Positions 20,101 to 28,724 of a stretch of DNA of 64,000 bases are shown piece by piece. A model generated the notes under the pieces. That model was not told where the DNA came from. It searched no databases and saw only the letters and a list, made by a program, of their open reading frames with translations. Every line of letters begins with the position of its first letter. Positions within the stretch are counted from its first letter, which is position 1. The position numbers were made by a program, and so were the translations under genes. The DNA is from Henningerozyma blattae CBS 6284 (lineage: Eukaryota > Ascomycota > Saccharomycetes > Saccharomycetales > Saccharomycetaceae), in the NCBI RefSeq assembly GCF_000315915.1, contig NC_020193.1, positions 310,001 through 374,000 on the forward strand, given 5' to 3'.

Positions 20101-20459
20101 TTCATTACAGTGGTGACTTTATATCCAAACGATTTATTGACCTATGGAATAAAATGGAATCTGATTCAATATTATTACGTGAAATCAGACCTAACTTGCA
20201 AGGCAGCGGAAATTTACAAATAAAAGAAAAGAAAATTACCCTACATCATAAATTCCCGACAGTAACCCAGAATGCGTTAAAGGCTTTATCGAATATGTTA
20301 CTTGAAGGTGTCCAAATAACTGGCTTGTTATTAGCTGAAACTACAGTAACACAAATGATATATTGCTGTGTTCACGTTATTCCCGCTGCCACTCTTGCCA
20401 ATAAATCGTTATTAATCGGGGATATTGTTTACTCTTTAACTGGTAATGGTAAACTCTGA
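17184..20459 (+). CDS. TTI1: Tti1, subunit of the Tel2-Tti1-Tti2 (ASTRA/TTT) chaperone complex
   Basis: 1091 residues; S. cerevisiae Tti1 is 1038. The TTT complex stabilises newly made PIKK kinases (Tel1, Mec1, Tor1/2, Tra1). The protein is an all-helical HEAT-repeat array without catalytic motifs. Recognition rests on length, on the conserved N-terminal start (FNELKPFCIALSKISFLPQ) and on the conserved C-terminal block from about residue 895 (KWVSPIPAESYKILLHFLGYSDRLL, then HPSKPLKVQVLRLI, FPTVTQNALKAL). An acidic linker (about 845-870, SDDEDDEPDD) precedes that block. Next to TUL1 as in S. cerevisiae (YKL033W-YKL034W), here with PRS3 between them. Start is the ATG at 17184. Confidence 0.9.
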   Translation: MDKLIWDNNNLKTSDIKSASKIFNELKPFCIALSKISFLPQESFDPNSSQLLQALKNLSFKLDSYQTTNDDGTTFQFTEQLTNYVYVPISHILRKDSLGVEQTEYLLNILSSLLRLSWSEPYSFPISLAMILFPLIPFLISSDKENKTLKTKASNEFKLASANALNRLFNSLEKQDYCFKFFQGKMLSSMSHSITILLDIITFTPTDPQPQLIALNALKTLYSKIILDGELLSYILPGNVSALSKLFCKPGLVINYKVICKGLDILQTLLVKVYKDSDLSVEEHTYSNVKDLINSKSTSSLIEIKNSNRPHRNTSWLNGTSSQIKLAFESFLPKLLKRNNTEINYTLNYIVSQLIRDCWISLSNCRLLFIETILNLRNDPLHILSEHPDEVIKVIKSNVLKFDNSIQFNDINLLDTTSFAIKSLNNTKLSENHYDTIIQQQQSMIHKISYDVEINNNRWELKTSNNIKEQSSMVIVNDFFSSKDLIDFKYINIIPSLSKDLEVSISQLVENISVTFQLEKSSSNLDSFISQFLSEQENSSISKKSTTLWIALHLLFGFSKSSHILKNNLDEDTLMEDCLIFEENNHDLSNENQEKIMYSCTNVLQYCLQLFDEISIKSESNSNLLTKENESALCILIYSIQQISSIMKDEFYDELIDYFYIVIENLASSSSKVRSFAQSCSITIANQLYNGSINDMINNNVDYLIESISQRYTMGFTNKITTVLMVICKMTNYSIIEKFKDLLDLVFKTIDYYHGYSDICLEFIKLFEIITFKMKDQFLPKFNNEISITSGINSFGSWGLQNIDQVINNLDTEASVDPISEMSDSELTNKAKNFQEYFDSKIREVDSDDEDDEPDDAIITTDINGISEEVDGNNSSFGKKNDDEDKWVSPIPAESYKILLHFLGYSDRLLMHPSKPLKVQVLRLINLIIPLLSTQYNSFLPQVALIWDNIVLCSLGNDYAIVKPACDCLYEIIHYSGDFISKRFIDLWNKMESDSILLREIRPNLQGSGNLQIKEKKITLHHKFPTVTQNALKALSNMLLEGVQITGLLLAETTVTQMIYCCVHVIPAATLANKSLLIGDIVYSLTGNGKL

Positions 20460-21172
20460 CCGAGTAATCCTCAAGGTTCTTGCTTACCGTATCCAGAAAT
20501 AGTAAAGGCATCGATTTTTTTTATTACCGAATAGTCTTCTCAAAATAGTAATATTGACTCCGAGCTCAAAGTTTATTTCGTCAATCGCTTTTTTTTTTCA
20601 CTTAAATTAAAAAAGCCCGATTAGTATATGAACCATAAATTGAATTGACGCCTACTGGGTTTTGACAGCAACCTAGTTCTATTGAAGAGCATTCCTGTAT
20701 AACAGATTTATTCACCACATACGTGGGGGTTGCCTACAGACATTAGTTGAAGTTTGTCAGCATACTATAATTGCTTATATATAATATTTTTATGTTAGTA
20801 TCTAAAATGCCTGTCATATAACAATTTGTCGATCGTGGCTATCAAAATTACTATATATTACCTCTACCATATATCTCTTATAAGCTTTTTGCATACAAAA
20901 CTTTAGGTGTTAATTCAGAAACTCTTTGTTCAGAATCACTCTTTAACCGATTTCGAAAGCTTACTTTATTAGCACATTTATCCGTCCTTTTTTTTTACTT
21001 TCTCTTTATTTTTTTTTTATCGTGGGACGTACATGCATATTAATATAATAACACTAAATTTGTACTAATTGAGGTCACTACAGATCTTACAAGTTTATCA
21101 AATACTTATGAAAAGTAACACTAAAGTTAAAAACAAAATTTACAGATATCTAAAAAAATTAGTGATTTATGG
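20460..21172. other. Intergenic, TTI1 / YHL008C-type transporter
   Basis: 713 bp upstream of the transporter gene. AT-rich with T-tracts at about 20520, 20590 and 20988-21018. An out-of-frame ATG at 21169 overlaps the transporter start (see findings). No gene seen. Confidence 0.7.
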
Positions 21173-23425
21173 ATGGCCAAAGATTCAGATTATCTTACAC
21201 CCTACGAAGCTTCATTGGCAATTGTAGCTACGTCAATGAAGAAGGCTAGATTAAGAATCGACACTTTAATATTAAATTCATTATTAGGAGGTACTTTATT
21301 TGCATCAGGAAGTTTTCTTTACATGGCTATAAACAGTACCGATCCAGAATTATATAAAACGAATCCAGGTATTCTAGAATTTATAGGAGGGGTTTGTTAT
21401 GGATTTGCATTATATTTCGTCGTGATAACTGGTGCGGATTTATTTAATTCAAATGTACTCTACTGCACCGTTGGCCTATTAAGAAGAGCAATTACTATAT
21501 TTGATTGTATTATCATTGTGTCAGTGAGTTGGATTTCTAATATCGGGGCATCATTATTTAATGCTTATTTATTTGGATACTTATCAGGCATTGGAAGAAA
21601 AGAGAATTGGGTTATTGGAACAAAATTATTAGTGGAGAGTAAAGACTCATATACATTTATTCAAACATTTTTAAAAGGCATTGCGGGGAACTTTTTTGTT
21701 TGCCTAGGTATTTACTTACAATTAATGGCCAAGCCAATCCATGTGAAATTATTTGTATTAATTATCCCAATTTTTGTTATTAGCGCCGTTGGCTTTACTC
21801 ATGCGGTCGCAGATATGGTTGTTTTATACCTAGGTATGATGAATGGTGCAAACTTATCAGTAGGTAAATATATTTGGAGATTATTAATTCCTGCTACTTT
21901 AGGAAATTTGTTGGGTGGCTTTGTCTTTGGATTAGTAGTTCCATTTTATTTACAATTAATTGTTGTTGAAAGAGATAGAGAAAAACTTTCGTTACCAGAA
22001 TATTTTGCAAGAGATGAACAACCAGAACTTAATGTTGATTCTAGAGTTGTTAGGGTTCCAATTAATAGGGAAACTATGCACGAATCATCAGAAGCTGAAG
22101 AAGAATCAGAGTCAGAAACGGAAACTGAAGTGGAAATAGAATCAGAATCAACAACAGCAAATAGCGATCATACTTTTAACGATCTGGTAAATTCAACTGG
22201 GAAAAATATATATGAAAATATTTATCAAAATGAAAATGGTATTGAAAGTAGGAGTGCAACTCTCAGTGTGAATGAAAGTGAGGCCAGATTTAGTGAAGAA
22301 CCAAATAGGGAACGAGTTAAACCTGATGAGGAGGAAAGAGGAAGAGAAGGAGAAGGAGAAGAAGAGGAAGAAGAAGAAGGAGAAGGAGAAGGAGAAGGAG
22401 AAGGAGGAGGAGATAGAGAAGTTTATTCGCCTAGGCCATTTGTAAAACCAGATGTTGAAAATGTAATAGCAACCCTTCCTACTAGAAGGGAACACCGAAC
22501 ATATTTATCTTCAGTTAGATCAAGCTATGATTCATCTACAAATGGTAGTAGAAGAAGTTTTGAAAGTACAGAACATGAAAGGAGCATTTCTAGTAGGAGA
22601 AATACTCCGTCAATTGCATCTAATGATACCTTACGTTCTAAATACAAGCCTAATACCCCAAAAGAAGTGCCAACTGACTATTTTAGCATGCGTCCAAATG
22701 AATTATCATTCATATCCCATCCTCCTCTGCCTGCAGAGGAAGGATTTTCATATGAAGAAGAATTGAGGAAAATGAAATCACAGTCTGTTGCCACGCCTCC
22801 TGAACGTTTAGCAGCTACTGCATCAACCACTGCCTCTGCGAAGAAGCGAACAGCTAAGAATGCTAAGTCAAAATCAAGATTTGAAGCATCAGTAATTCGT
22901 GGATTTGGGAATCTTCGTTCTCCTCCTGGTGTATTCCCTGTTTACGGTATGGCTCCACCTCTGATGAGGGAAAAAACTATTGAAAATCCAAATTTGAATG
23001 CTTACGAAAAAAAATTTAAGCTAAGGACAAGAAAAATGGTGGATAATCGTAAACCTACTATTCATGTGACAGAATCTATTGGTCAAGCCAGCTATTCTCG
23101 TAACAAGCGTAGTTTACACCATGAGACTAGTGCTAATAGCCTAGAGCAAATATTAAGACGCAAGCCTCATAGCCGCAACAATCCAAATGAACAAGATTTA
23201 AAAAGCAACCAAAATAAAAGTAGTGATAAGGAGGAAAAAAACTACAACGTCTTGCGAGACAGCACTGGTGCTAAATTAGAGAGAGCACTTTCTACACTCT
23301 CTTACAGATCTGGAAGGCGCAAGGACGATATAGAAGAAGGGCCATCTAGGAGGCTTGCCAAAAAGAAGGATGGAACACAAATCCCTTTCGAACACAATTC
23401 ACCAGAATCTAGTGGTACTTATTAA
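21173..23425 (+). CDS. Formate/nitrite transporter (FNT) family protein, YHL008C type
   Basis: 750 residues. The N-terminal 270 residues form an FNT membrane domain with six hydrophobic segments (for example LLGGTLFASGSFLYMAI, VCYGFALYFVVITGADLFNSN, GIAGNFFVCLGIYLQLMA, LGNLLGGFVFGLVVPFY). It contains family motifs GADLFNSN, FLKGIAGNFFVCL and NGANLSVGKYIW. FNT channels pass small monocarboxylates; YHL008C is only loosely characterised. The C-terminal 480 residues are hydrophilic and variable, with an acidic Gly-Glu low-complexity stretch (nt about 22327-22415). Two islands are shared with YHL008C: ERDREKLSLPEYFARDEQPELN just after the last helix and LRSPPGVFPVYGM. Longer than YHL008C (627). 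Its symbol in yeast is only a systematic name, so I leave it blank. Confidence 0.92.
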   Translation: MAKDSDYLTPYEASLAIVATSMKKARLRIDTLILNSLLGGTLFASGSFLYMAINSTDPELYKTNPGILEFIGGVCYGFALYFVVITGADLFNSNVLYCTVGLLRRAITIFDCIIIVSVSWISNIGASLFNAYLFGYLSGIGRKENWVIGTKLLVESKDSYTFIQTFLKGIAGNFFVCLGIYLQLMAKPIHVKLFVLIIPIFVISAVGFTHAVADMVVLYLGMMNGANLSVGKYIWRLLIPATLGNLLGGFVFGLVVPFYLQLIVVERDREKLSLPEYFARDEQPELNVDSRVVRVPINRETMHESSEAEEESESETETEVEIESESTTANSDHTFNDLVNSTGKNIYENIYQNENGIESRSATLSVNESEARFSEEPNRERVKPDEEERGREGEGEEEEEEEGEGEGEGEGGGDREVYSPRPFVKPDVENVIATLPTRREHRTYLSSVRSSYDSSTNGSRRSFESTEHERSISSRRNTPSIASNDTLRSKYKPNTPKEVPTDYFSMRPNELSFISHPPLPAEEGFSYEEELRKMKSQSVATPPERLAATASTTASAKKRTAKNAKSKSRFEASVIRGFGNLRSPPGVFPVYGMAPPLMREKTIENPNLNAYEKKFKLRTRKMVDNRKPTIHVTESIGQASYSRNKRSLHHETSANSLEQILRRKPHSRNNPNEQDLKSNQNKSSDKEEKNYNVLRDSTGAKLERALSTLSYRSGRRKDDIEEGPSRRLAKKKDGTQIPFEHNSPESSGTY
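22327..22415 (+). repeat. Purine-rich GAA/GGA repeat coding Glu/Gly
   Basis: A nearly pure G/A strand (GAGGAGGAA, then GGAGAA units) encodes an acidic Glu-Gly run in the cytosolic tail of the FNT protein. It explains the Phe/Ser-rich open frame on the opposite strand. Confidence 0.8.
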
Positions 23426-24101
23426 GTGTATTTTGAATTAACAATGACTAATATTTGTGCTTGTCTGTTTTTGAATGTATGTATGTGTGACGCTTTCATT
23501 TTAACTTATTTTAAACTTACAGCATTGGCTTTTTTTTTACATTTTTTTTTCCCTTTTAATCTTAACAAACCATTAGCATCCTCTTATTGTGCAGTACATG
23601 TATCTTATATTCTACTAGTGTCATGTTTAAGCAGATTTCATACATTTCGCTGCCACTTGCTATTTACGCAGACCCCGAGTCGTTTTGTATCATATTTATT
23701 TACGCATTGTGTAGGTAGTTTTTGTATATTAGTTTGTTAATTAGTAATATTCTTTTTCAAAAGCGATAAACTGATAACTTTAATTAAAGAGGTAAAAAGC
23801 CGAAATAAAAATAAAAAATTAAATAAAATATTGATATTAGAAGGTAAAAAAGTAAAGGTAATGTACTTTTAGAGATTGACGAAGAGAAAAGCATAATATT
23901 TAAAACAGAATGGATTAATCGGTAATATTGAAAATAACAAAAAAAAAAAAAAAAGAAAGGAACAGAGTTAGAAACTAGTCTGAACCTTAATTTTAATAAC
24001 TAAATATTAAGACAATTCATTTAGGAACCAAGAAACTCGAAACATATAAATATAAGAATACTAAACCCTACAACACATCATTTACTTCATTAAACGTTGT
24101 T
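23426..24101. other. Intergenic, transporter / cytochrome b5-type gene
   Basis: 676 bp. The frame directly after the transporter stop stays open for 104 codons (to 23740) but is T-rich and gives a Phe/Leu/Cys-rich translation with no recognisable domain. The rest is A-rich, with an A15 run at about 23940. No gene called. Confidence 0.65.
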
Positions 24102-24767
24102 ATGGATAACACAGGGAGATTTAAGGTACCTAGTATCAATATCGAAGATACAAATAAAAGAAGGCTGCGAAACAATACTCCATCTGTTACTTCTAGTGTC
24201 AACGCCAGCAACAATTTAAGAGTGAGCAGCAGCATGAATTTGAATATTCAGCATAAACCTTTGCATTTTGGAGGGATGACAAGTGTCAATCCCAATACTA
24301 CTCGTGGTAAGAAAGTGTATATTAAGAAAGGATTTAGTACAATAAACTGGTATGAATTAAATAATGAATCTAGCAAAATCCAAGGAAATCAATTAATTAG
24401 TGGACTTGGTAAATTAATTCAAAATGAGGAATTTATTAAATTAAATGAAACAGAGAATCTAATTAATTTACAACGTTTTGTTAATAATTATAATAAAATC
24501 GAACTTTACAAGATACGACCTATGTTTAAGATTAATCAAAAGATTTTAAGTGAACATCAAGAAGTTGATGATTGTTGGTGTGTTATCAAGGGAAGAGTGT
24601 ACAGTATAAGTAGATATATGGATTATCACCCTGGGGGTAAGCAGATATTAATCAATACGTGTTTGGGCAAGGATGTGAGTAATTTATTTGACAAGTATCA
24701 CAGGTGGGTCAATGTTGATAAATTATTGGAGAAATGTTGTGTTGGTGTTTATACAAGCTCATACTAG
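24102..24767 (+). CDS. IRC21: Cytochrome b5-fold heme protein, Irc21-like
   Basis: 221 residues. The C-terminal third is a cytochrome b5 domain: CWCVIKGRVYSISRYMDYHPGG with axial His176, and second axial His200 in FDKYHRWV. The 24-residue spacing is right for b5. The N-terminal 100 residues are basic and Ser/Asn-rich, followed by KKVYIKKGFSTINWYELN, which matches the layout of S. cerevisiae Irc21 and the b5 module of Ncb5or-type proteins (low-complexity N-terminus, then a basic GxSxxDW-like block, then b5). No membrane anchor, unlike Cyb5. Irc21 is linked to DNA-damage phenotypes and sterol or CYP electron transfer in related fungi, but its role is poorly defined. The family call is strong; the ortholog call is moderate. 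Convergent with UGP1. Confidence 0.75.
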   Translation: MDNTGRFKVPSINIEDTNKRRLRNNTPSVTSSVNASNNLRVSSSMNLNIQHKPLHFGGMTSVNPNTTRGKKVYIKKGFSTINWYELNNESSKIQGNQLISGLGKLIQNEEFIKLNETENLINLQRFVNNYNKIELYKIRPMFKINQKILSEHQEVDDCWCVIKGRVYSISRYMDYHPGGKQILINTCLGKDVSNLFDKYHRWVNVDKLLEKCCVGVYTSSY

Positions 24768-25286
24768 TAACTTTTAAAACAGTATTCCTTTTTTATTTTG
24801 TTATTTTATTTTTGATATTTTTAGTTTTATATTTGTTTCTGTAGTTTAAGCATATATATATATATATTTTTTTTTTTTACTTTCAAAACTTGAAAGTTTA
24901 TAGCTGCTACATCTTACAAAATTGACGTTTACTTGTTTGATTCTATTTCAAGAAGAAGGAGAGGTCGAATATTTCTAATAGAGAAAAAATATCTCATTAC
25001 CTCTACACTTAGTAGTTTCAACATTCTTCATTAATTTTAATTTGGTTAGATTACCGTCTCGGCAACCGATACTGATCCTGAAAACTTAAATCTTATTTGC
25101 TTTCATGTTAGTAAGATTATAAATTCAACAAATTAAAATACTAAAGTCGTTTACTATAAATGAGATGTATAAAAGTAAAAATAAAAGGAGTAATATATAT
25201 AAGAAATATATACATATATATATTTACATTTATTTATACGCTGAAATAAAACAAACAAACAAAAAGGTAAATTGTTTGTGCAGGTT
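24768..25286. other. Convergent 3' intergenic, IRC21-like / UGP1
   Basis: 519 bp, AT-rich, with (TA)n runs at about 24851-24866 and 25195-25225. An imperfect hairpin ACTTTCAAAACTTGAAAGT lies near 24880. No gene seen. Confidence 0.7.
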
Positions 25287-26813
25287 TTAATGTTCCAAGA
25301 TTTGCAAATTACCTGTAATTACTACATTTTCCAAGATTGAACCATTTGGAATATCTATCTTTTCACCATCTGAACAGACTATAATGACAGTTCCTTTCAA
25401 AGTGACGTTTTTACCTAAAAAGACATTCCCTGTGATAGTTAGATGATCAAGTTCTAATAATTTTGGTATATGTTGAATTCGTGATTGGAAATCATTAACT
25501 TTCTTGAAATGAGAACCTAACTTGATTAAAGGATTTGGTCCGAACCTTTCGTTATCGATCTTTAGGGTACCGTGTTCCAAATAGAACAAATCTGATTTAA
25601 TCATCAATAAATCGGAACATGTCTTTACCGGTAAGAATCTTGATCTTGGTACAACGATCCCATGACCTCCTTTGAAATAGCGGATAGCTGCACCGCACGC
25701 AGTTTCTAGTTGTAATACTTCAATTTCTTGATTATTTCTTTTGATGAATTTTTTATTGGGGATAATTTCCATTTTCAAATCATCATTTTCTACCAATCTT
25801 TTAATGGCTTTTAAATTTACCCAAAGGTTATTTGTATTAAAATTTTTAAATTTTCTAATATTTTTAAATTCATCAATATGTTCCTTAGGTACTTGTGCAA
25901 CTTCTAATAATCTAATTTCACCATCATAATTGATTAAAGTACCACCTTTAACATCAGCTCTTGTCTTATCGGTCAATTCCATTAAATATTCTGCTCCAGA
26001 TTCAATTAAATGATTTAAAATTTTCAAATCTACAGTAGCACCAAGGTTATCACAATTGGAAATAAATAAAATTTCTTTCCCTTGCTCAATCAATTCGTCA
26101 AGTTTCCCCGAGTTATAAAGAGATTCAAATAAATCACCATGACCTGGTGGATACCAACATTCCAATCCACTATCATAAGATTCTGGGACTGGCAATAATG
26201 TATCTTTGTAGACTCTTGGGAATCTTGATTGATTGAACGATTTGATTTCAATTCTATTACCTGAATATTTCTTGATTAAATGTTGAGTATCGTTATCTGT
26301 ATTAAAGGAATTCATCAATATTAAAGGAACATCTGAATCATATTTTGTATTTAAATGTTCAATTTGTCTCACAGCCAAGTCTAAAAAAGTATTACCTTCC
26401 CTAACTTCAATGACTGATTTGGGACCTACACAACCCATTGAAGTACCTAATCCACCATTTAATTTCAAAACAGCCAATTTATTTAAATTCGAAACATTTT
26501 CATCTTTAGTGGAAACGATTCTATCATAATTAATCACTTCCGTTTCATTGTTTGGAGATTTAATCTTATCCCAATCCAAAGTGTTTGCAGTAGAAGACTT
26601 TTCCACGAGATATCTTCTAAAAAGAGTGAAAAAGGAATCGATTTCATTTTCAAACCTGAATTTTTCATCTTTCGAGATTGCTGGATCATCAAGCATGGAG
26701 TCGGTCAATTTATTAAGGGCATTTCTCATTTGAGAAGTGGCTACATTACTCTTTGATGATTCAAAATTGTAAGTTGATTGAGTCTTGATGTGTTTTTTGG
26801 AAGTGATCACCAT
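25287..26813 (-). CDS. UGP1: UTP-glucose-1-phosphate uridylyltransferase
   Basis: 508 residues (S. cerevisiae Ugp1 is 499). It makes UDP-glucose from UTP and glucose 1-phosphate for glycogen, trehalose, beta-glucan and protein glycosylation. Landmarks: [18 protein letters not shown] (nucleotide-binding loop), [55 protein letters not shown], then the left-handed beta-helix C-terminus ending [16 protein letters not shown]. High identity over the full length, including the N-terminal THSTYxFES-like stretch carrying the PAS-kinase target region of Ugp1, favours UGP1 over its paralog YHL012W. Start is the ATG at 26813. The 1.9-kb divergent region to OPI1 contains a GC-rich factor-site cluster. Confidence 0.96.
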   Translation of the reverse strand: MVITSKKHIKTQSTYNFESSKSNVATSQMRNALNKLTDSMLDDPAISKDEKFRFENEIDSFFTLFRRYLVEKSSTANTLDWDKIKSPNNETEVINYDRIVSTKDENVSNLNKLAVLKLNGGLGTSMGCVGPKSVIEVREGNTFLDLAVRQIEHLNTKYDSDVPLILMNSFNTDNDTQHLIKKYSGNRIEIKSFNQSRFPRVYKDTLLPVPESYDSGLECWYPPGHGDLFESLYNSGKLDELIEQGKEILFISNCDNLGATVDLKILNHLIESGAEYLMELTDKTRADVKGGTLINYDGEIRLLEVAQVPKEHIDEFKNIRKFKNFNTNNLWVNLKAIKRLVENDDLKMEIIPNKKFIKRNNQEIEVLQLETACGAAIRYFKGGHGIVVPRSRFLPVKTCSDLLMIKSDLFYLEHGTLKIDNERFGPNPLIKLGSHFKKVNDFQSRIQHIPKLLELDHLTITGNVFLGKNVTLKGTVIIVCSDGEKIDIPNGSILENVVITGNLQILEH

Positions 26814-28724
26814 TATGCAGAGACAGAGGGGAAGGAATTGAGAATTATGTTATAATTACGATGTGTGGTTGCTTATAGAGTAGAATAAAACAATACAAAT
26901 GTAATCAAAATAAAATAGAAACAAAACAAAACAACAAGACAGAAAGTAAAAGATAGAATAAGATTATACATGCATAAGAAATGCAACATTTGCTAGTTTG
27001 CTTTTGTGGCTTATATACTAGAAGTTCCTTCTCGCCCAACCGTCTTGCTCTACATCAAAAAAAGCTACATATAACAAACAATACTAAGCTAGTTAGACGA
27101 AGTATGGGGTGTTGATAGACAATAGGAATCTCAAGTGACTGCAGCCTAGTGTCTTGTGGTTGCATCATTGATTATGTTCCTAAAATTGATACAGCTCTTA
27201 CTTTTTGCATTTGCTTCTTCAATTACTTTTTGCCCAACAATAATACCGAAACGAGTCACCCAGTGATACATAGACAATGCCACGCTAGGGAAACTCATAC
27301 ACAAACATGTTTACAAACAACGAAACTAACCAAAAAACTGTAGCCTGCGGTGATATAATCGGCCTCTCCCAAAGGGGGAAATAGAGGGGAGTATTTTGGC
27401 TCGGTAGTACCGTGCCCAGAAACACCGGCAGCACGGCAACACGGCTGGCGGCAACGTGATTGCGTGCGGTGGGGCCTATTGCCGTTGCACAGAGTAGGCC
27501 GTGCAAACTGTGCAAACCGTGTAAACTGTGTAAACCAAGTAGCCCCGCGGAAAAGTGGGGGCGGGGCTGGGCGGGGTTACCCGGGAGTCGCGTGATTTAC
27601 GATCGTGTGACACGACAAGGCACGTGATCAAACACAATCAGGGTTAGAACCCTAGGGAAATTCCCAACCCTAGGGCTGCACGTGTCATGCCTTTCCGAGT
27701 CCGGCACGTGCACGGCATCGCTTGTGACATTTGTCATGCACATGCATAAGGCCGGGAAGAGACGAAATTATAATCTGCATATGGCAGTACCCTACTTAGT
27801 GTGCGGCGTGGTCTGAGCCCACTACTGCTTTAGGATAAGGCCGACATATGAAATGTGGGATTTTAGATACTAATGGGCATGAGCCAAGTCAATCAATTCA
27901 TCTAGCAATAATGGGAGTGGGAAAAAATCAACACTAAGTAAGATAGCTACTCTATAGATACTGTACCAGAAATAGCACTGGTAAGCAGAAAAAAAATTTC
28001 AATTTGAATTGATGATTGAGCAATATTCAGATATTAGAGAAATCACTATTCTCATCTTACTTGTTACGAAAAGTTATATTACAAAAAATTTATATTATTA
28101 GTAAATTCTATTCATTTATATATCTTAATTGGACAACACATAAATATATATATATATATTTACATTCATTTCCGATTTGTCAATTTTTCTAATATCCAGT
28201 TTTTTATTTTTTTATTTTTCGTTTTCGTTTTATTTTTATCTTCCCTTATTCCAGTTCACATTCTAAACTCCATACTACTACTATTTATCCCATTCAAACT
28301 CCTTACCATTTATTTCATTCAAATTCCTTACTACTATATCTCATAACATAGATATTCTCAGATTATTTGGAAAAACAAACCACAGCAACACTGAGTCAGC
28401 ATACATTATATTCCAAGTAACAAGCCTAGACATTATTGATCGATAATATACATTACTGTACAAAAAGAAATCTCTTAGCCACTTAGCTAACAGCACCTTT
28501 TCCGTTCCTTTCCTTTACTCTTTCTTTTCCCTTCACATTCTTAATACTTTTTTTTCTTACTTTCCACTTTTCTTTATTTGCATTTCTAAATCATCCTATA
28601 TATTTTTTTTTCAATTCTCTCCATTCGTATAACAAAAATCAGATCATACACCTTCTACTACAAAACCACGCGTATTATCAACAAACTCCACACACTTCTC
28701 ACCCCTCTCATATATCCCTAGAAA
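26814..28724. other. Divergent promoter region UGP1 / OPI1
   Basis: 1.9 kb. Structure: ordinary AT-rich promoter next to UGP1; a GC-rich block at about 27360-27760 with clustered factor sites (separate entry); then AT-rich sequence toward OPI1 with a UAS-INO-like CATATGAAAT (27845-27854), a Gcn4/AP-1-type TGAGTCA (28392-28398), an ACGCGT (28668-28673), and a C/T-rich leader from about 28480. No RNA gene seen. Confidence 0.65.
27577..27720. promoter_or_regulatory. Cluster of Reb1-, Cbf1- and Tbf1-like sites in GC-rich DNA
   Basis: Exact matches: TTACCCGG (27577-27584, Reb1 consensus); CACGTG at 27621-27626, 27679-27684 and 27715-27720 (Cbf1-type E-boxes; the first reads ATCACGTG on the minus strand); two copies of AACCCTAGGG (27648-27657 and 27666-27675), 18 bp apart and flanking GGGAAATTCCC, with GGGTTAG just before, resembling Tbf1/telomere-repeat sites. 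Line 27541-27600 is 42/60 G+C by hand count. Factor assignments are inference from S. cerevisiae consensus sequences. Confidence 0.6.

Noticed and set aside
23426..23740. 104-codon open extension in frame after the FNT transporter stop
   Set aside because: T-rich sequence gives a Phe/Leu/Cys-rich translation with no domain; the TAA-G context is not a known readthrough signal.
25287..26813. Gly-to-Cys change in the UGP1 [11 protein letters not shown] motif as a catalytic defect
   Set aside because: That position varies in the family as I know it, and all core nucleotide-binding and DNLGATVD residues are intact.
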